The notes under the pieces were generated by a model that was given only the letters and a program-made list of their open reading frames with translations, had not been told where the DNA came from and ran no database searches. This document shows, in pieces, positions 8,928-17,042 of a stretch of DNA of 32,391 nt. The stretch is from Candidatus Endomicrobium labiotermitis (GTDB lineage: Bacteria > Elusimicrobiota > Endomicrobiia > Endomicrobiales > Endomicrobiaceae). A program made the translations under genes and the position numbers. The DNA is taken from NCBI GenBank assembly GCA_009778965.1, contig WRFE01000014.1:1-32391 (forward strand), written 5' to 3'. Each line of letters starts with the position of its first letter. Positions within the stretch are counted from its first letter, which is position 1.

Positions 8928-9523
8928 TGAGTCTTGAACTTATAACAAAACTAAGAGAAATGACGGGTGCCGGAATTTCGGATTGCAACAAAGCTTTAAA
9001 AGAAACGGCTAACGATTTGGACAAAGCATGCCAGTGGCTCAGAGAGAAAGGAATGGCTTCCGCTGTAAAAAGAGCGGGCAGAGCGGTAAAGCAGGGCTTG
9101 ATCTATTCATATATACACGGCGTGGGTTCGCTCGGTGTTTTGGTTGAAGTAAACTGTGAAACCGATTTCGTCGCGAAAACCGATGATTTTCAAAATTTGG
9201 TAAAAGAAATTGCCATGCAGATTGCGGCTATGTCTCCTATGTATGTAAACAGAGAAGCAGTGCCTGCGGAAGTTTTGGAAGCCGAAAAGACCGTTTACAA
9301 AGCCCAGCTTAAAGAAGAAGGAAAACCTGAAAAAGCGTGGGATAAAATTATAGAAGGAAAAATTGAAAAATTTTATTCGACAATTTGTCTTTATGACCAG
9401 ACTTATATAAAAGACGCTTCGGGAAAAACGACTATTAAAGATATGGTCAATGAAAAAATAGGCAAAATCGGTGAAAATATAGTTATAAGAAGATTTGCGA
9501 GATTTAAACTCGGAGAAGAATAA
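8927..9523 (+). CDS. tsf: Elongation factor Ts, short form
   Basis: 198 residues. EF-Ts recycles EF-Tu by exchanging GDP for GTP. The N-terminal UBA-like domain (LITKLREMTGAGISDCNKAL) and the core motif VNCETDFVAKTDDF, whose Thr-Asp-Phe-Val contacts EF-Tu, are intact. At about 200 residues it is the compact type seen in Thermus and plastids, lacking the second core half and the coiled-coil of the E. coli protein. An AAGGAG inside the end of rpsB precedes the ATG. pyrH begins 2 bases after the stop. Confidence 0.97.
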   Translation: MSLELITKLREMTGAGISDCNKALKETANDLDKACQWLREKGMASAVKRAGRAVKQGLIYSYIHGVGSLGVLVEVNCETDFVAKTDDFQNLVKEIAMQIAAMSPMYVNREAVPAEVLEAEKTVYKAQLKEEGKPEKAWDKIIEGKIEKFYSTICLYDQTYIKDASGKTTIKDMVNEKIGKIGENIVIRRFARFKLGEE

Positions 9524-9525
9524 AA

Positions 9526-10221
9526 ATGGCGTCAAAAAGAGCGCTTTTAAAGCTTTCGGGAGAGTCTCTTTCAGGCAGCGAGTCGTCAATAGACTCGGAA
9601 AGCCTGAAAAGAACAGTGTCGGAAATTAAATCTGCTTTAGACACAAATGATATTCAGCTTGCCATAGTTGTCGGCGGCGGAAATTTGTGGCGCGGAGCAG
9701 GTAAATTGATGGACAGAGTTACCGCCGACAAAATAGGAATGCTTGCCACGGTAATGAATTCTCTTGCTTTAAATGACGCTTTGAAAAGCGCAGGATTGAA
9801 ATCTAAAGTTTTTTCAGCTTGCGGAGTAAGCGGCTTTGCGGAGCCGTTTGACAGGCAAAAAGCCGTAAGGTGCATTGAAAAAGGTTATATAGTAATTTTT
9901 GCCGGAGGTACGGGAAATCCGTTCTTTACAACCGATACCACAGCAGCGTTAAGAGCGGCAGAAATAAAAGCCGACATGCTTCTTAAAGCCACTCAGGTTG
10001 ACGGAATTTACAGCGCGGATCCCAAAAAAGACTCGAATGCGGTTAAGTACGATTCTTTATCTTTTCCGGAAGCTATAGAAAAACGTTTAAAGATTATGGA
10101 CCCGGAAGCTTTTTCTTTATGTATGCAGACAGGTATTTCTATTTCCGTGTTTGATTTTTATCAAGACGGCAATTTACGCAAAGTTTTAAACGGCGATAAG
10201 ATAGGAACTTTAGTAAAATAA
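9526..10221 (+). CDS. pyrH: Uridylate kinase (UMP kinase)
   Basis: 231 residues of the amino-acid-kinase fold. PyrH phosphorylates UMP to UDP. Seen: LLKLSGESL (phosphate-binding Lys and Gly), VVGGGNLWRGA, AGGTGNPFFTTDTTAALRA (UMP site), KATQVDGIYSADPKKD and the C-terminal NLRKVL-GD-GT. Part of the conserved rpsB-tsf-pyrH-frr block; the ATG follows the tsf stop by 2 bases, with GGAGAAG overlapping the tsf end as SD. Confidence 0.97.
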   Translation: MASKRALLKLSGESLSGSESSIDSESLKRTVSEIKSALDTNDIQLAIVVGGGNLWRGAGKLMDRVTADKIGMLATVMNSLALNDALKSAGLKSKVFSACGVSGFAEPFDRQKAVRCIEKGYIVIFAGGTGNPFFTTDTTAALRAAEIKADMLLKATQVDGIYSADPKKDSNAVKYDSLSFPEAIEKRLKIMDPEAFSLCMQTGISISVFDFYQDGNLRKVLNGDKIGTLVK

Positions 10222-10223
10222 CG

Positions 10224-10238
10224 GCAATTACGAATTGC
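10224..10238. repeat. Small hairpin GCAATT-ACG-AATTGC before frr
   Basis: A perfect 6-bp stem with a 3-base loop ends 3 bases before the frr SD (GGAGGT, 10242-10247). Nearly the same word, ACGGCAATTAC, recurs at 10818-10828 between frr and the ferredoxin gene. ACGGCAATTA also appears inverted at about 30324-30333, suggesting a short dispersed repeat. Confidence 0.45.
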
Positions 10239-10251
10239 AGCGGAGGTTTAT

Positions 10252-10815
10252 ATGCAGCAGTTAAATTCTTTTTTTACGGCAAGCGAAGACGGAATGAAAA
10301 AAACCATTGAAAAAGTTAAACATGATTTGTCTTCGGTTCGTACCGGAAGGGCTAATGCCGCGGTAATAGAAGATATAAAAGTTGAAAGTTATGGTTCTCT
10401 TATGCCGATAAACCAGATAGCCGGAATAAGCGTTCCGGACGCTAAGACCATAGAAATAAGACCTTGGGACGCTTCTCAGTTAGGCGCTATAGAAAAAGCG
10501 ATTATAAAAGCGGAAATAGGCTATACGCCTATAAACGACGGCAAAGTTGTGCGTATTTCGGTTCCGCCACTTACTGAAGAAAGAAGAAAAGATATTGTTA
10601 AATCAATTAATAAGACTGCGGAAGATTACAGAGTTGCCGTAAGAAATGAAAGAAGAGTTCTTGTAGACAACATAAAAAAAGCGGAAAAAGATAAAACGAT
10701 AACCGAAGATGACAAGAAAAAAGCAGAAGTTGAAGCCCAGAAAGTAACTGATTTATACATAAAGAAAATAGACGAAATGATAGCATTAAAAGAAAAAGAA
10801 GTAATGCAGATATAA
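10252..10815 (+). CDS. frr: Ribosome recycling factor
   Basis: 187 residues, usual length. RRF with EF-G splits post-termination ribosomes. It has the three-helix-bundle/hinge pattern: SSVRTGRANAAVIEDIKVESYG near the N-terminus, PINQIAGISVPDAKTIEIRPWD in the beta domain, NDGKVVRISVPPLTEERRK at the second hinge, and the long C-terminal helix ending EKEVMQI. SD GGAGGT at 10242-10247 follows a small hairpin. The ferredoxin gene follows after 58 bases. Confidence 0.97.
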   Translation: MQQLNSFFTASEDGMKKTIEKVKHDLSSVRTGRANAAVIEDIKVESYGSLMPINQIAGISVPDAKTIEIRPWDASQLGAIEKAIIKAEIGYTPINDGKVVRISVPPLTEERRKDIVKSINKTAEDYRVAVRNERRVLVDNIKKAEKDKTITEDDKKKAEVEAQKVTDLYIKKIDEMIALKEKEVMQI

Positions 10816-10873
10816 AAACGGCAATTACAAATTACGAATAAAAGACAAAAAACGCAGTTAAAAGGAGTTTAAA

Positions 10874-11047
10874 ATGGCTTACAAAATTGATGTTGCAGCG
10901 TGCGTAGGATGCGGAGCTTGTGAAGGAACTTGTCCTGTTACGGCTATTGTTCCTAAAGATGACAAATATATTATTGAAGCGGACAAATGCATAGACTGCG
11001 GAGCTTGTGAAGGAAGCTGTCCTGTCAGCGCAATTTCGAAAGAATAA
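10874..11047 (+). CDS. 2[4Fe-4S] ferredoxin (57 residues)
   Basis: A clostridial-type ferredoxin. Cys10-x2-Cys13-x2-Cys16-x3-Cys20-Pro and Cys39-x2-Cys42-x2-Cys45-x3-Cys49-Pro form two internally duplicated cluster motifs, so two [4Fe-4S] clusters carry low-potential electrons. SD AAAGGAG (10861-10867) is well placed before the ATG. It stands between frr and uppS, where the widespread order has no ferredoxin. IspG, encoded 4 kb downstream in the same direction, is an Fe-S reductive enzyme that needs an electron donor, so supplying IspG/IspH is a reasonable but unproven role. General redox carriage in an anaerobe is the alternative. Confidence 0.93.
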   Translation: MAYKIDVAACVGCGACEGTCPVTAIVPKDDKYIIEADKCIDCGACEGSCPVSAISKE

Positions 11048-11081
11048 TAAAAACCCTTAACCGGGTGGTAAGGAAATTTAG

Positions 11082-11780
11082 TTGAGCGAAATAGATTTTT
11101 CAACACTGCCGAAGCATATTGCCATTATAATGGACGGCAACGGCAGATGGGCTAAGAAAAAGTCTTTACCCAGAATTTTCGGTCATAAGCAGGGGGTCAA
11201 AACCGTTAAAGAAATTGTCAAGGCGGCAACAAGTCTTGATATAAAGGTTTTGACCCTGTATGCTTTTTCTACTGAAAACTGGAAAAGGCCGGTTTCGGAA
11301 ATAAACGCTTTATTTACTCTGCTGCTGCAGTTTCTTAAAAAAGAATTAAAAGAATTTTCCGAAAGCGGCGTTCGTTTAAGAATATTAGGTGATATATCGG
11401 CGCTTCCCGAAAAAGTTCAAAATGAAATCAAAAAAGTTCTTGATTTAACAAGCAAAAATAAAGGTTTGCAGTTAAATATTGCCTTAAATTACGGCGCCAG
11501 ACAAGAATTGATAGAATGTTTTAAAAATTTGGCAAAAAAAGGGATTAATAATCCTACTGAACAAGAAATTTCAGATTCTTTATATACTGCGGGTCAGCCT
11601 GATCCTGATTTGCTTATAAGAACTTCAGGCGAGCATAGAATATCAAATTTTTTACTTTGGCAGATAGCTTACAGCGAGATTTACGTTACGGACAAACTTT
11701 GGCCGGATTTTACAAAAAAAGATTTGGAGCAGGCAATAGCAGAGTTTCAAAAAAGAGAACGCCGCTTCGGCGGAATATAA
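11082..11780 (+). CDS. uppS: Undecaprenyl diphosphate synthase (cis-prenyltransferase)
   Basis: 232 residues. UppS condenses IPP onto farnesyl-PP to make the C55 carrier for peptidoglycan. Motifs in order: HIAIIMDGNGRWAKK with catalytic Asp18, FGHKQGVKTVKEI, LTLYAFSTENWKRP, and the C-terminal PDLLIRTSGEHRISNFLLWQ with SEIYVTDKLWPDF. The start is TTG at 11082, preceded by TAAGGAA; the residues from there match family length. A small imperfect hairpin (CCTTAACC/GGTAAGG, about 11055-11074) overlaps that SD and could damp translation. Confidence 0.96.
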   Translation: MSEIDFSTLPKHIAIIMDGNGRWAKKKSLPRIFGHKQGVKTVKEIVKAATSLDIKVLTLYAFSTENWKRPVSEINALFTLLLQFLKKELKEFSESGVRLRILGDISALPEKVQNEIKKVLDLTSKNKGLQLNIALNYGARQELIECFKNLAKKGINNPTEQEISDSLYTAGQPDPDLLIRTSGEHRISNFLLWQIAYSEIYVTDKLWPDFTKKDLEQAIAEFQKRERRFGGI

Positions 11781-11790
11781 CGACAGATTT

Positions 11791-11910
11791 AAGAGTTGAG
11801 AGTGTAGAGTTAAGATGCTGTGTTTCGGCAGAGCCGAAACTTATTTTACGTTTTCGCAAAGCGAAAATTCATTCTTTTCACTTTTCAATCTCTACTCTTC
11901 ACTTTATTTT
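11791..11910. repeat. Paired mini-hairpin intergenic element, copy A
   Basis: Fills the uppS-cdsA gap. Hairpin 1: GTTTCGGC (11822-11829), loop AGA, GCCGAAAC (11833-11840). Hairpin 2: GTTTTCGC (11850-11857), loop AAA, GCGAAAAT (11861-11868). The flanks, purine-rich on the left and pyrimidine-rich on the right, pair imperfectly as outer arms. The same two-hairpin plan recurs between rseP and ispG and between holB and ricT. No T-run follows; it is not a standard terminator. Confidence 0.8.
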
Positions 11911-11921
11911 ATGAGGCTTTT

Positions 11922-12716
11922 ATGTTATCAACGCGTATTTTTACAGCTTTAATCGGCATACCATTGATTTTTGCCGGTATTTATTTCGGCGGGATTTTTT
12001 TCTTTATAATGATGGCGTTGATATCGTTTTTTTGCGTTTTGGAATATATGAATATAACGCAAAAGTATAACCCGCATAAAATTTTATCTCTTATAATGTC
12101 TGTTTTATTTTTTGTTTTTATATATTTTTCTTCTTATGGCGATAAAGTTCTTGCGGCGGCGATTGTTATGCTTTTTATTTTGTTTGCCGTAGAAGTTTTC
12201 GGCAAAAATACCGATATGTGCGTCGCAAGAATTTCCGTATCTTTTTTAGGCGCGTTTCTTTTGCCTCTTTCTTTAATGTATATGGTTTATATAAGAGAAA
12301 TTCTCGGCGCCGGAATGAAATTGATATTTTTAATTTTCATAACCGTATGGGTTTTAGACACGGCTGCATACGCTTTCGGCAAAACGCTTGGTAGACATAA
12401 ATTAGCTCCGAATGTCAGTCCTAAAAAGACAATAGAAGGCGCGGTTGCCGGAGTTGTATTTGGTATTTTAACGGTTGTTTTGTGCAAATATACTTTTATG
12501 CAGGATATTTTAAGTTTAAAAAGCGCGATTATTTTGGGATTTGTAATTTCAATAATAGGGCAATTTTCAGATCTTGCCGAGTCTTTAATAAAAAGAGACG
12601 GACAAATAAAAGATTCCGGAACAATCATTCCCGGACATGGCGGTTTCCTCGACAGATTCGATTCCTATATTTTTGCCGCTCCCGCAGTATATTATTGCTT
12701 ATACTTTTTTAAATAA
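11922..12716 (+). CDS. cdsA: Phosphatidate cytidylyltransferase (CDP-diglyceride synthase)
   Basis: 264 residues with about seven to eight membrane helices. CdsA makes CDP-diacylglycerol from CTP and phosphatidate, the branch point to all phospholipids. The C-terminal signature is present: KKTIEGAVAGVVFG, then GQFSDLAESLIKRDGQIKDSG and IPGHGGFLDRFDS, whose Asp residues bind metal. I place the start at ATG 11922, with GAGG at 11913-11916. The frame is open back to 11820, but that part is the repeat element and codes for nothing family-like. dxr starts 5 bases after the stop. Confidence 0.94.
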   Translation: MLSTRIFTALIGIPLIFAGIYFGGIFFFIMMALISFFCVLEYMNITQKYNPHKILSLIMSVLFFVFIYFSSYGDKVLAAAIVMLFILFAVEVFGKNTDMCVARISVSFLGAFLLPLSLMYMVYIREILGAGMKLIFLIFITVWVLDTAAYAFGKTLGRHKLAPNVSPKKTIEGAVAGVVFGILTVVLCKYTFMQDILSLKSAIILGFVISIIGQFSDLAESLIKRDGQIKDSGTIIPGHGGFLDRFDSYIFAAPAVYYCLYFFK

Positions 12717-12721
12717 AATCC

Positions 12722-13888
12722 ATGAAAAGAATAACTGTTTTGGGTTCATCAGGCTCAATAGGCGTACAGACTTTAGATACCGTTTCTAAAATGAAAAATG
12801 GTGTATCTATTTATGGTTTGTCGGTTAATTCTAATATTGACTTTTTAAAAAAACAAATAAAAAAATTTAAGCCTGAAGCTGTTTGCGTAGGAGATTCACA
12901 AGAGTGCGAAAACTTAAAAAAATGGCTTTTTGACAACAAAATAAAAACAGAAGTTTTTTACGGTCCGGACGGGCTTAATAAAATTGTATCTGATTCAAAA
13001 GTAAATATGATAGTTGCCGCAATGGTCGGAGCCGCCGGACTTCAGCCCGTTATAAAAGCAATTGAGTCGGGAAAAGATATCGCGCTTGCAAATAAAGAAG
13101 TTTTGGTTATGGCAGGTAAAGAAATAATGAGTCTTGCCGAAAAGAAAAAAGTCCAAGTTTTGCCTGTTGACAGCGAACATTCCGCAATTTTCCAATGCTG
13201 TACCGGTGAAAAAAGATCGCAGATAAAAAAGATAATACTTACTGCGTCAGGCGGACCTTTTTATAAGTACGAAAAAGATTTTTCAAATATTACGGTTGAG
13301 CAGGCTTTAGACCATCCTACATGGAAAATGGGTAAAAAAATTACCATTGACAGCGCTACACTTATGAATAAAGGTCTTGAAGCGATAGAAGCGTCGGTTT
13401 TATTCGGTATTCCTATAGAAAAAATAGAGATAATAATACATCCGCAGTCGATTGTTCATTCTATGGTAGAGTTTATAGACGGCTCGGTAATAGCGCAGTT
13501 GTCAAATCCTGATATGCGTCTTCCTATACAGTATGCTTTAAGTTATCCTGAAAGAATAAAATCAAATATAAAACCTTTAAATCTTGCGGAAAAAGGGAAA
13601 CTTGAGTTCTATAAACCGGATTTCAACAGATTTCCGTGCCTAAAGTTTGCTTATGGCGCGGCAAAAAAAGGTTATTCCATGCCTGCTGTTATGAGCGCGG
13701 CAAACGAAACGGCGGTTGCCGCTTTTTTAGGCAAGAAAATAAAATTTACCGATATCGCGAAGATAGTTGAAAAAACAATGAAGTCTCATAAAATAAACAA
13801 GAAGCAGACAATAGACAATTTTATCGCGGCAGACGCGTGGGCGAGAAGCTATGCCAATGACTTGATAAATAAAGGAAAACGGAAATGA
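12722..13888 (+). CDS. dxr: 1-deoxy-D-xylulose 5-phosphate reductoisomerase
   Basis: 388 residues. Dxr converts DXP to MEP using NADPH, the first committed step of the MEP isoprenoid pathway. Seen: N-terminal NADPH motif GSSGSIGVQTL (8-18), LANKEVLVMAGK, the metal/substrate block DSEHSAIFQ, SGGPFYK, DHPTWKMGKKITIDSATLMN, HPQSIVHSMVEF and the C-terminal helical domain with AANETAVAAFL. There is no clear SD; close spacing to cdsA suggests coupled translation. The stop overlaps the rseP start (ATGA). Confidence 0.97.
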   Translation: MKRITVLGSSGSIGVQTLDTVSKMKNGVSIYGLSVNSNIDFLKKQIKKFKPEAVCVGDSQECENLKKWLFDNKIKTEVFYGPDGLNKIVSDSKVNMIVAAMVGAAGLQPVIKAIESGKDIALANKEVLVMAGKEIMSLAEKKKVQVLPVDSEHSAIFQCCTGEKRSQIKKIILTASGGPFYKYEKDFSNITVEQALDHPTWKMGKKITIDSATLMNKGLEAIEASVLFGIPIEKIEIIIHPQSIVHSMVEFIDGSVIAQLSNPDMRLPIQYALSYPERIKSNIKPLNLAEKGKLEFYKPDFNRFPCLKFAYGAAKKGYSMPAVMSAANETAVAAFLGKKIKFTDIAKIVEKTMKSHKINKKQTIDNFIAADAWARSYANDLINKGKRK

Positions 13889-14940
13889 TGATTATTCTTC
13901 AGATACTTGGCGTTTTGTTCGGGCTGGGTTTTTTAATTTTTGTACATGAACTCGGGCATTTTATTGCCGCCAAATTATGCAAAGTACGTGTTTTGACTTT
14001 TGCTTTTGGCTTTGGAAACGATTTAATAAAGTACGAATATAAAGGCACTAAGTATTGTATTAAAGCTATTCCTTTTGGCGGCTTTGTATCTATGGCAGGA
14101 GATAATCCCGACGAAGTGACTGGCGCTGAAGGGGAATATTTAGCCTTACCGTGGTATAAAAAAATATTTATAGCGTTTTCGGGTCCTTTGTATAATTATA
14201 TTCTTGCCGTAATTATGTTTGCGGTAATGTTTAACTTGTGGGGCGTAACTAAAATGTCTCCCGATTCTTATGTCGGGACGCTTTTAGAAAATTATCCTGC
14301 CGCTATGTCGGGACTTTTGCCGGGCGACAGAATCGCCTCTATTGAAGGCGTTAAGATAAAATCGTGGGCAGACATAAGCGATAATTTAAAAGACAGAGCA
14401 GAAAAAGAAACTTTGTTTGTTATTGAAAGAGGCACTTATTCTTTTGATTTAAATATGACTGTTGCAAAAAATCCCGTAACCGGATATGGCGCTATAGGAA
14501 TTTCTCCTGCGATTGTTACAACCCAGGCAGGATTTTTTAAATCAATTGTATTGGGCGTAGATACTGTCATAGCGCAAACTTTTATGACGGTTATGTATCT
14601 TGGAGATAAAATAATATCTTGGGAAAAACCTGATATAGCAGGTCCGATAGGCGTTATGCAGGTTATGGCAAAAGCCACGAAGTCAGGCGCGCAGGATTAT
14701 TTCAGGCTGATAGCAATAATTTCGGTTGCTTTAGGTTTGTTTAACCTTTTCCCGATACCTCTTGTTGACGGCGGAATGATAGTTTTGTTTACCGTTGAGG
14801 GTATTACAAGAAAAAAGATAAAAGCTAAAGTTATACAGATTTACAATACCATAGGATTAGTTTTGATAGGCGCGATTTTTATATTTGCGACTTACAGCGA
14901 TTTGTTAAGGTTGGGAATAGGAAAACTGTTCGGTAAGTAA
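13885..14940 (+). CDS. rseP: Site-2 intramembrane zinc metalloprotease RseP/RasP
   Basis: 351 residues. A membrane-embedded protease that clips anti-sigma factors and leftover signal peptides. HELGH (His21-Glu22, His25) in the first helix binds zinc. FAFGFGNDLIKYEYKGTKYC and PFGGFVSMAGD follow. A single PDZ domain lies around 125-210 (VGTLLENYPAAMSGLLPGD). The third zinc ligand is in NLFPIPLVDGG near 287-297. The PDZ occurs once, as in Gram-positive RasP, where E. coli has two. Tandem ATGs at 13885 and 13888 overlap the dxr stop; either could be used. Confidence 0.95.
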   Translation: MMIILQILGVLFGLGFLIFVHELGHFIAAKLCKVRVLTFAFGFGNDLIKYEYKGTKYCIKAIPFGGFVSMAGDNPDEVTGAEGEYLALPWYKKIFIAFSGPLYNYILAVIMFAVMFNLWGVTKMSPDSYVGTLLENYPAAMSGLLPGDRIASIEGVKIKSWADISDNLKDRAEKETLFVIERGTYSFDLNMTVAKNPVTGYGAIGISPAIVTTQAGFFKSIVLGVDTVIAQTFMTVMYLGDKIISWEKPDIAGPIGVMQVMAKATKSGAQDYFRLIAIISVALGLFNLFPIPLVDGGMIVLFTVEGITRKKIKAKVIQIYNTIGLVLIGAIFIFATYSDLLRLGIGKLFGK

Positions 14941-14970
14941 TTAACTTGTTTTGTTTGTTAAGGAGATTAA

Positions 14971-15095
14971 AATAATAATTAATAATGAATAAATAATAAT
15001 TTTTGAGTTTCGCCAAAAGGCGAAACATATTAGAAAGTTTTCGCAGAGCGAAAACACAACAATAATTACTCATTATTCTCTATTATTTATTAATT
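14971..15095. repeat. Paired mini-hairpin intergenic element, copy B
   Basis: Fills the rseP-ispG gap. Hairpin 1: GTTTCGCC (15007-15014), loop AAAA, GGCGAAAC (15019-15026). Hairpin 2: GTTTTCGC (15037-15044), loop AGA, GCGAAAAC (15048-15055). Outer arms are AT-only, AATAATAATTAATAATGAAT on the left against an inverted counterpart at about 15061-15095. Relative to copies A and C, stem 1 carries a paired change (GGC/GCC to GCC/GGC) that keeps it perfect. The element runs to within a few bases of the ispG start. Confidence 0.85.
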
Positions 15096-15101
15096 GTTTT
15101 T

Positions 15102-16187
15102 ATGAAATTTTACAAAAGAAACCAAACCAGAAAAATTAATGTCGGCGGAGTTGTCATCGGCGGCGGCATGCCTGTCGCGGTGCAGTCAATGACTAATACC
15201 GATACATGCGATTGGAAATCTACGGTAAAACAGATAAAGCAGCTTGAAGAAGCCGGATGCGAAATTGTCAGAGTTTCTTTGCCTGATATGGAATCGGCTT
15301 TAAATGTACAAAAAATTAAAAAAAATATAAAAATTCCTCTAGTGGCTGATATTCATTTTGATTATCGCATCGCCTTAGAAGCAATAAAGCAGGGTATAGA
15401 TAAATTAAGAATTAATTCCGGAAATATAGGTTCTAAAGACAGAGTGGAAGCGGTTGTAAAAGAAGCGAAAGCCGCAGGGATTCCTATAAGAATCGGCGTA
15501 AATGCGGGGTCGTTAAAGGCTGTTCACAATTATAAAACGGTTTCCGACAGAGCCAAAGAGCTTGCTAAATCCGCTATGGAGCATGTTCATATTTTGGAAA
15601 AGCTTAGCTTTTATGATATAGCGGTTTCATTAAAGGCTTCTGATATTTCTACTACGGTTGAGGCATATAAAATTTTTGCCGGAAAAAGAAATTATCCTTT
15701 GCATCTAGGTATTACGGAAGCAGGTTCAATATTTTCAGGCACCATAAAGTCAAGCGCGGGGCTTGGTATAATGCTTTACGACGGGCTTGGCGATACAATA
15801 CGAGTATCTTTGACTGCAGACCCTGTTGAAGAAGTTAAAACTGCATATTTACTGCTTCAGGACTTGGGGCTTAGGAGCGCGGGGATAGAAATTATTTCGT
15901 GTCCTACATGTGCAAGAACGGAAACAGATTTGATAAAAATTGTTTCCGAAACAGAAAAAGAAATTGCTAAAATAAAAGAGTTAAAGAAACTCAAAAAGCC
16001 TTTAAAAGTCGCGTTAATGGGCTGTGTTGTAAACGGTCCCGGAGAAGCAAAAGATGCGGATTTAGGTATAGCAGGCGGAAAAAATACGGGCGTTTTGTTT
16101 GAAAACGGAAAAATTATAGGACAGGTTAAGCCCGATATGTGGGTAAAAAAACTTGTTTCAATGATAAAGCAAAGAGTTAGGAGTTAG
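15102..16187 (+). CDS. ispG: 4-hydroxy-3-methylbut-2-en-1-yl diphosphate synthase
   Basis: 361 residues. IspG reduces MEcPP to HMBPP with a [4Fe-4S] cluster and an external electron donor (ferredoxin or flavodoxin), the penultimate MEP step. The TIM-barrel part starts INVGGVVIGGGMPVAVQSMT and includes PLVADIHFDYRIAL and RINSGNIG. The cluster domain has SCPTCARTETDL and MGCVVNGPGEAKDADLGIAG, supplying the Cys ligands and Glu. No SD is visible before ATG 15102, because repeat copy B abuts it. greA starts 2 bases after the stop. Confidence 0.97.
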   Translation: MKFYKRNQTRKINVGGVVIGGGMPVAVQSMTNTDTCDWKSTVKQIKQLEEAGCEIVRVSLPDMESALNVQKIKKNIKIPLVADIHFDYRIALEAIKQGIDKLRINSGNIGSKDRVEAVVKEAKAAGIPIRIGVNAGSLKAVHNYKTVSDRAKELAKSAMEHVHILEKLSFYDIAVSLKASDISTTVEAYKIFAGKRNYPLHLGITEAGSIFSGTIKSSAGLGIMLYDGLGDTIRVSLTADPVEEVKTAYLLLQDLGLRSAGIEIISCPTCARTETDLIKIVSETEKEIAKIKELKKLKKPLKVALMGCVVNGPGEAKDADLGIAGGKNTGVLFENGKIIGQVKPDMWVKKLVSMIKQRVRS

Positions 16188-16189
16188 AT

Positions 16190-16654
16190 ATGGCAATTTA
16201 TTTAACAAAAGCAGGAAAAGAAAAACTTTTAAAAGAACTGACAGACTTACAAAAAAGAAAACCTTTGGTTCAGGAAGAAATCGCCAGAGCCAGAGAACAC
16301 GGCGATTTAAGGGAAAATGCCGAATATCACGCAGCCAAAGAAACTCTTACAAATATTATGCGCAGAATTGAAGAACTGGACAGAAAAATTTCCAGCGCAA
16401 AAATTATTGAAAATTTAGATATAGACCCTGATAAAGTTTTTATAGGCGTTACCGTGTCGCTTCAGGATGAAGACGGTGATGATTACGAATATACTATAGT
16501 AGATTTAGAGGAAGCGGATCCGTCCGAGAACAAAATATCGGTACAATCGCCGCTTGTTCAAGGGCTTTTAGGGCATAAAGCTGGGGAAACAGTAACCGTG
16601 GAACTGCCTGCCGGAAAAGCAAAATTTAAAATTGTAAAAATAGTAAGAAGTTAA
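16190..16654 (+). CDS. greA: Transcription elongation factor GreA
   Basis: 154 residues. GreA enters the RNA polymerase secondary channel and stimulates cleavage of backtracked RNA. The N-terminal coiled-coil (about 1-75) carries the tip motif AREHGDLRENAEYHAAKE with acidic Asp/Glu. The C-terminal FKBP-like domain includes VGEADPSENKISV-like IVDLEEADPSENKISVQSP and GLLGHKAGETVTVELP. The SD AGGAG lies inside the ispG stop region. Last gene of the core cluster; an interspersed repeat follows. Confidence 0.96.
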   Translation: MAIYLTKAGKEKLLKELTDLQKRKPLVQEEIARAREHGDLRENAEYHAAKETLTNIMRRIEELDRKISSAKIIENLDIDPDKVFIGVTVSLQDEDGDDYEYTIVDLEEADPSENKISVQSPLVQGLLGHKAGETVTVELPAGKAKFKIVKIVRS

Positions 16655-16670
16655 GAAATTTTAGATGTTT

Positions 16671-16700
16671 GTCACACTGAGCGAAGTCGAAGTGTCTGCC
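16671..16700. repeat. Short interspersed GTCACACTGAGCGAAGTCGA-type repeat
   Basis: ACACT (16674-16678) and AGTGT (16691-16695) close a hairpin over GAGCGAAGTCGA. This is the familiar short dispersed repeat of many bacterial genomes, recognised by memory only. It sits between greA and hicB and may mark the junction between the core cluster and the accessory region. Confidence 0.5.
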
Positions 16701-16716
16701 GTTAAAAGGAGTTTTT

Positions 16717-17040
16717 ATGTCAAAGAAGAATATATCCATAAGCGTGTCTGTTCCAGTGTATTTTTTTAAGCATAACGGAGACAAATATATTTATGCTGAA
16801 TGTCCTTCTTTGCGTATAATAACTCATGCAAACACTCTTGCCAAAGCCAAAAGAAGATTTGATGAGGCGTTTAAGCTTTGGCTTGAAGTGGCGGTTGAAG
16901 ACGGAATAAGAAAAGATTTAAAAGCTTTAGGCTGGAAAGTTACTCCTACGGAAGTTACTCCCAGAGATGAATTTAGAAAAATACCTCTCGAAATTCTTGC
17001 CAGTACAACAGTTCATATACGTATTCCCCCGGCGGCATAA
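16717..17040 (+). CDS. hicB: HicB-type antitoxin
   Basis: 107 residues. The N-terminal half has the HicB partial RNase-H fold pattern: ISVSVPVYFFKHNGDKYIYA, ECPSLRIITHANTLAKAKRRFDEA (the usual CPxL...G-T...A...EA block). It should bind and block HicA. The C-terminal part (ALGWKV, then a short strand VHIRIP) shows no ribbon-helix-helix or HTH, so autoregulation by this protein is not evident. SD AAAAGGAG. Only 2 bases separate it from the toxin gene, in antitoxin-first order. Confidence 0.8.
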   Translation: MSKKNISISVSVPVYFFKHNGDKYIYAECPSLRIITHANTLAKAKRRFDEAFKLWLEVAVEDGIRKDLKALGWKVTPTEVTPRDEFRKIPLEILASTTVHIRIPPAA

Positions 17041-17042
17041 TT

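Noticed and set aside
9107-9589. 160-residue open frame antisense to tsf and pyrH
   Set aside because: Covers two conserved genes on the other strand; Phe/Tyr/Arg-rich translation typical of an antisense shadow.
11820-11921. Upstream-extended start for cdsA
   Set aside because: The extension translates the mini-hairpin repeat; ATG 11922 has an SD and matches family length.
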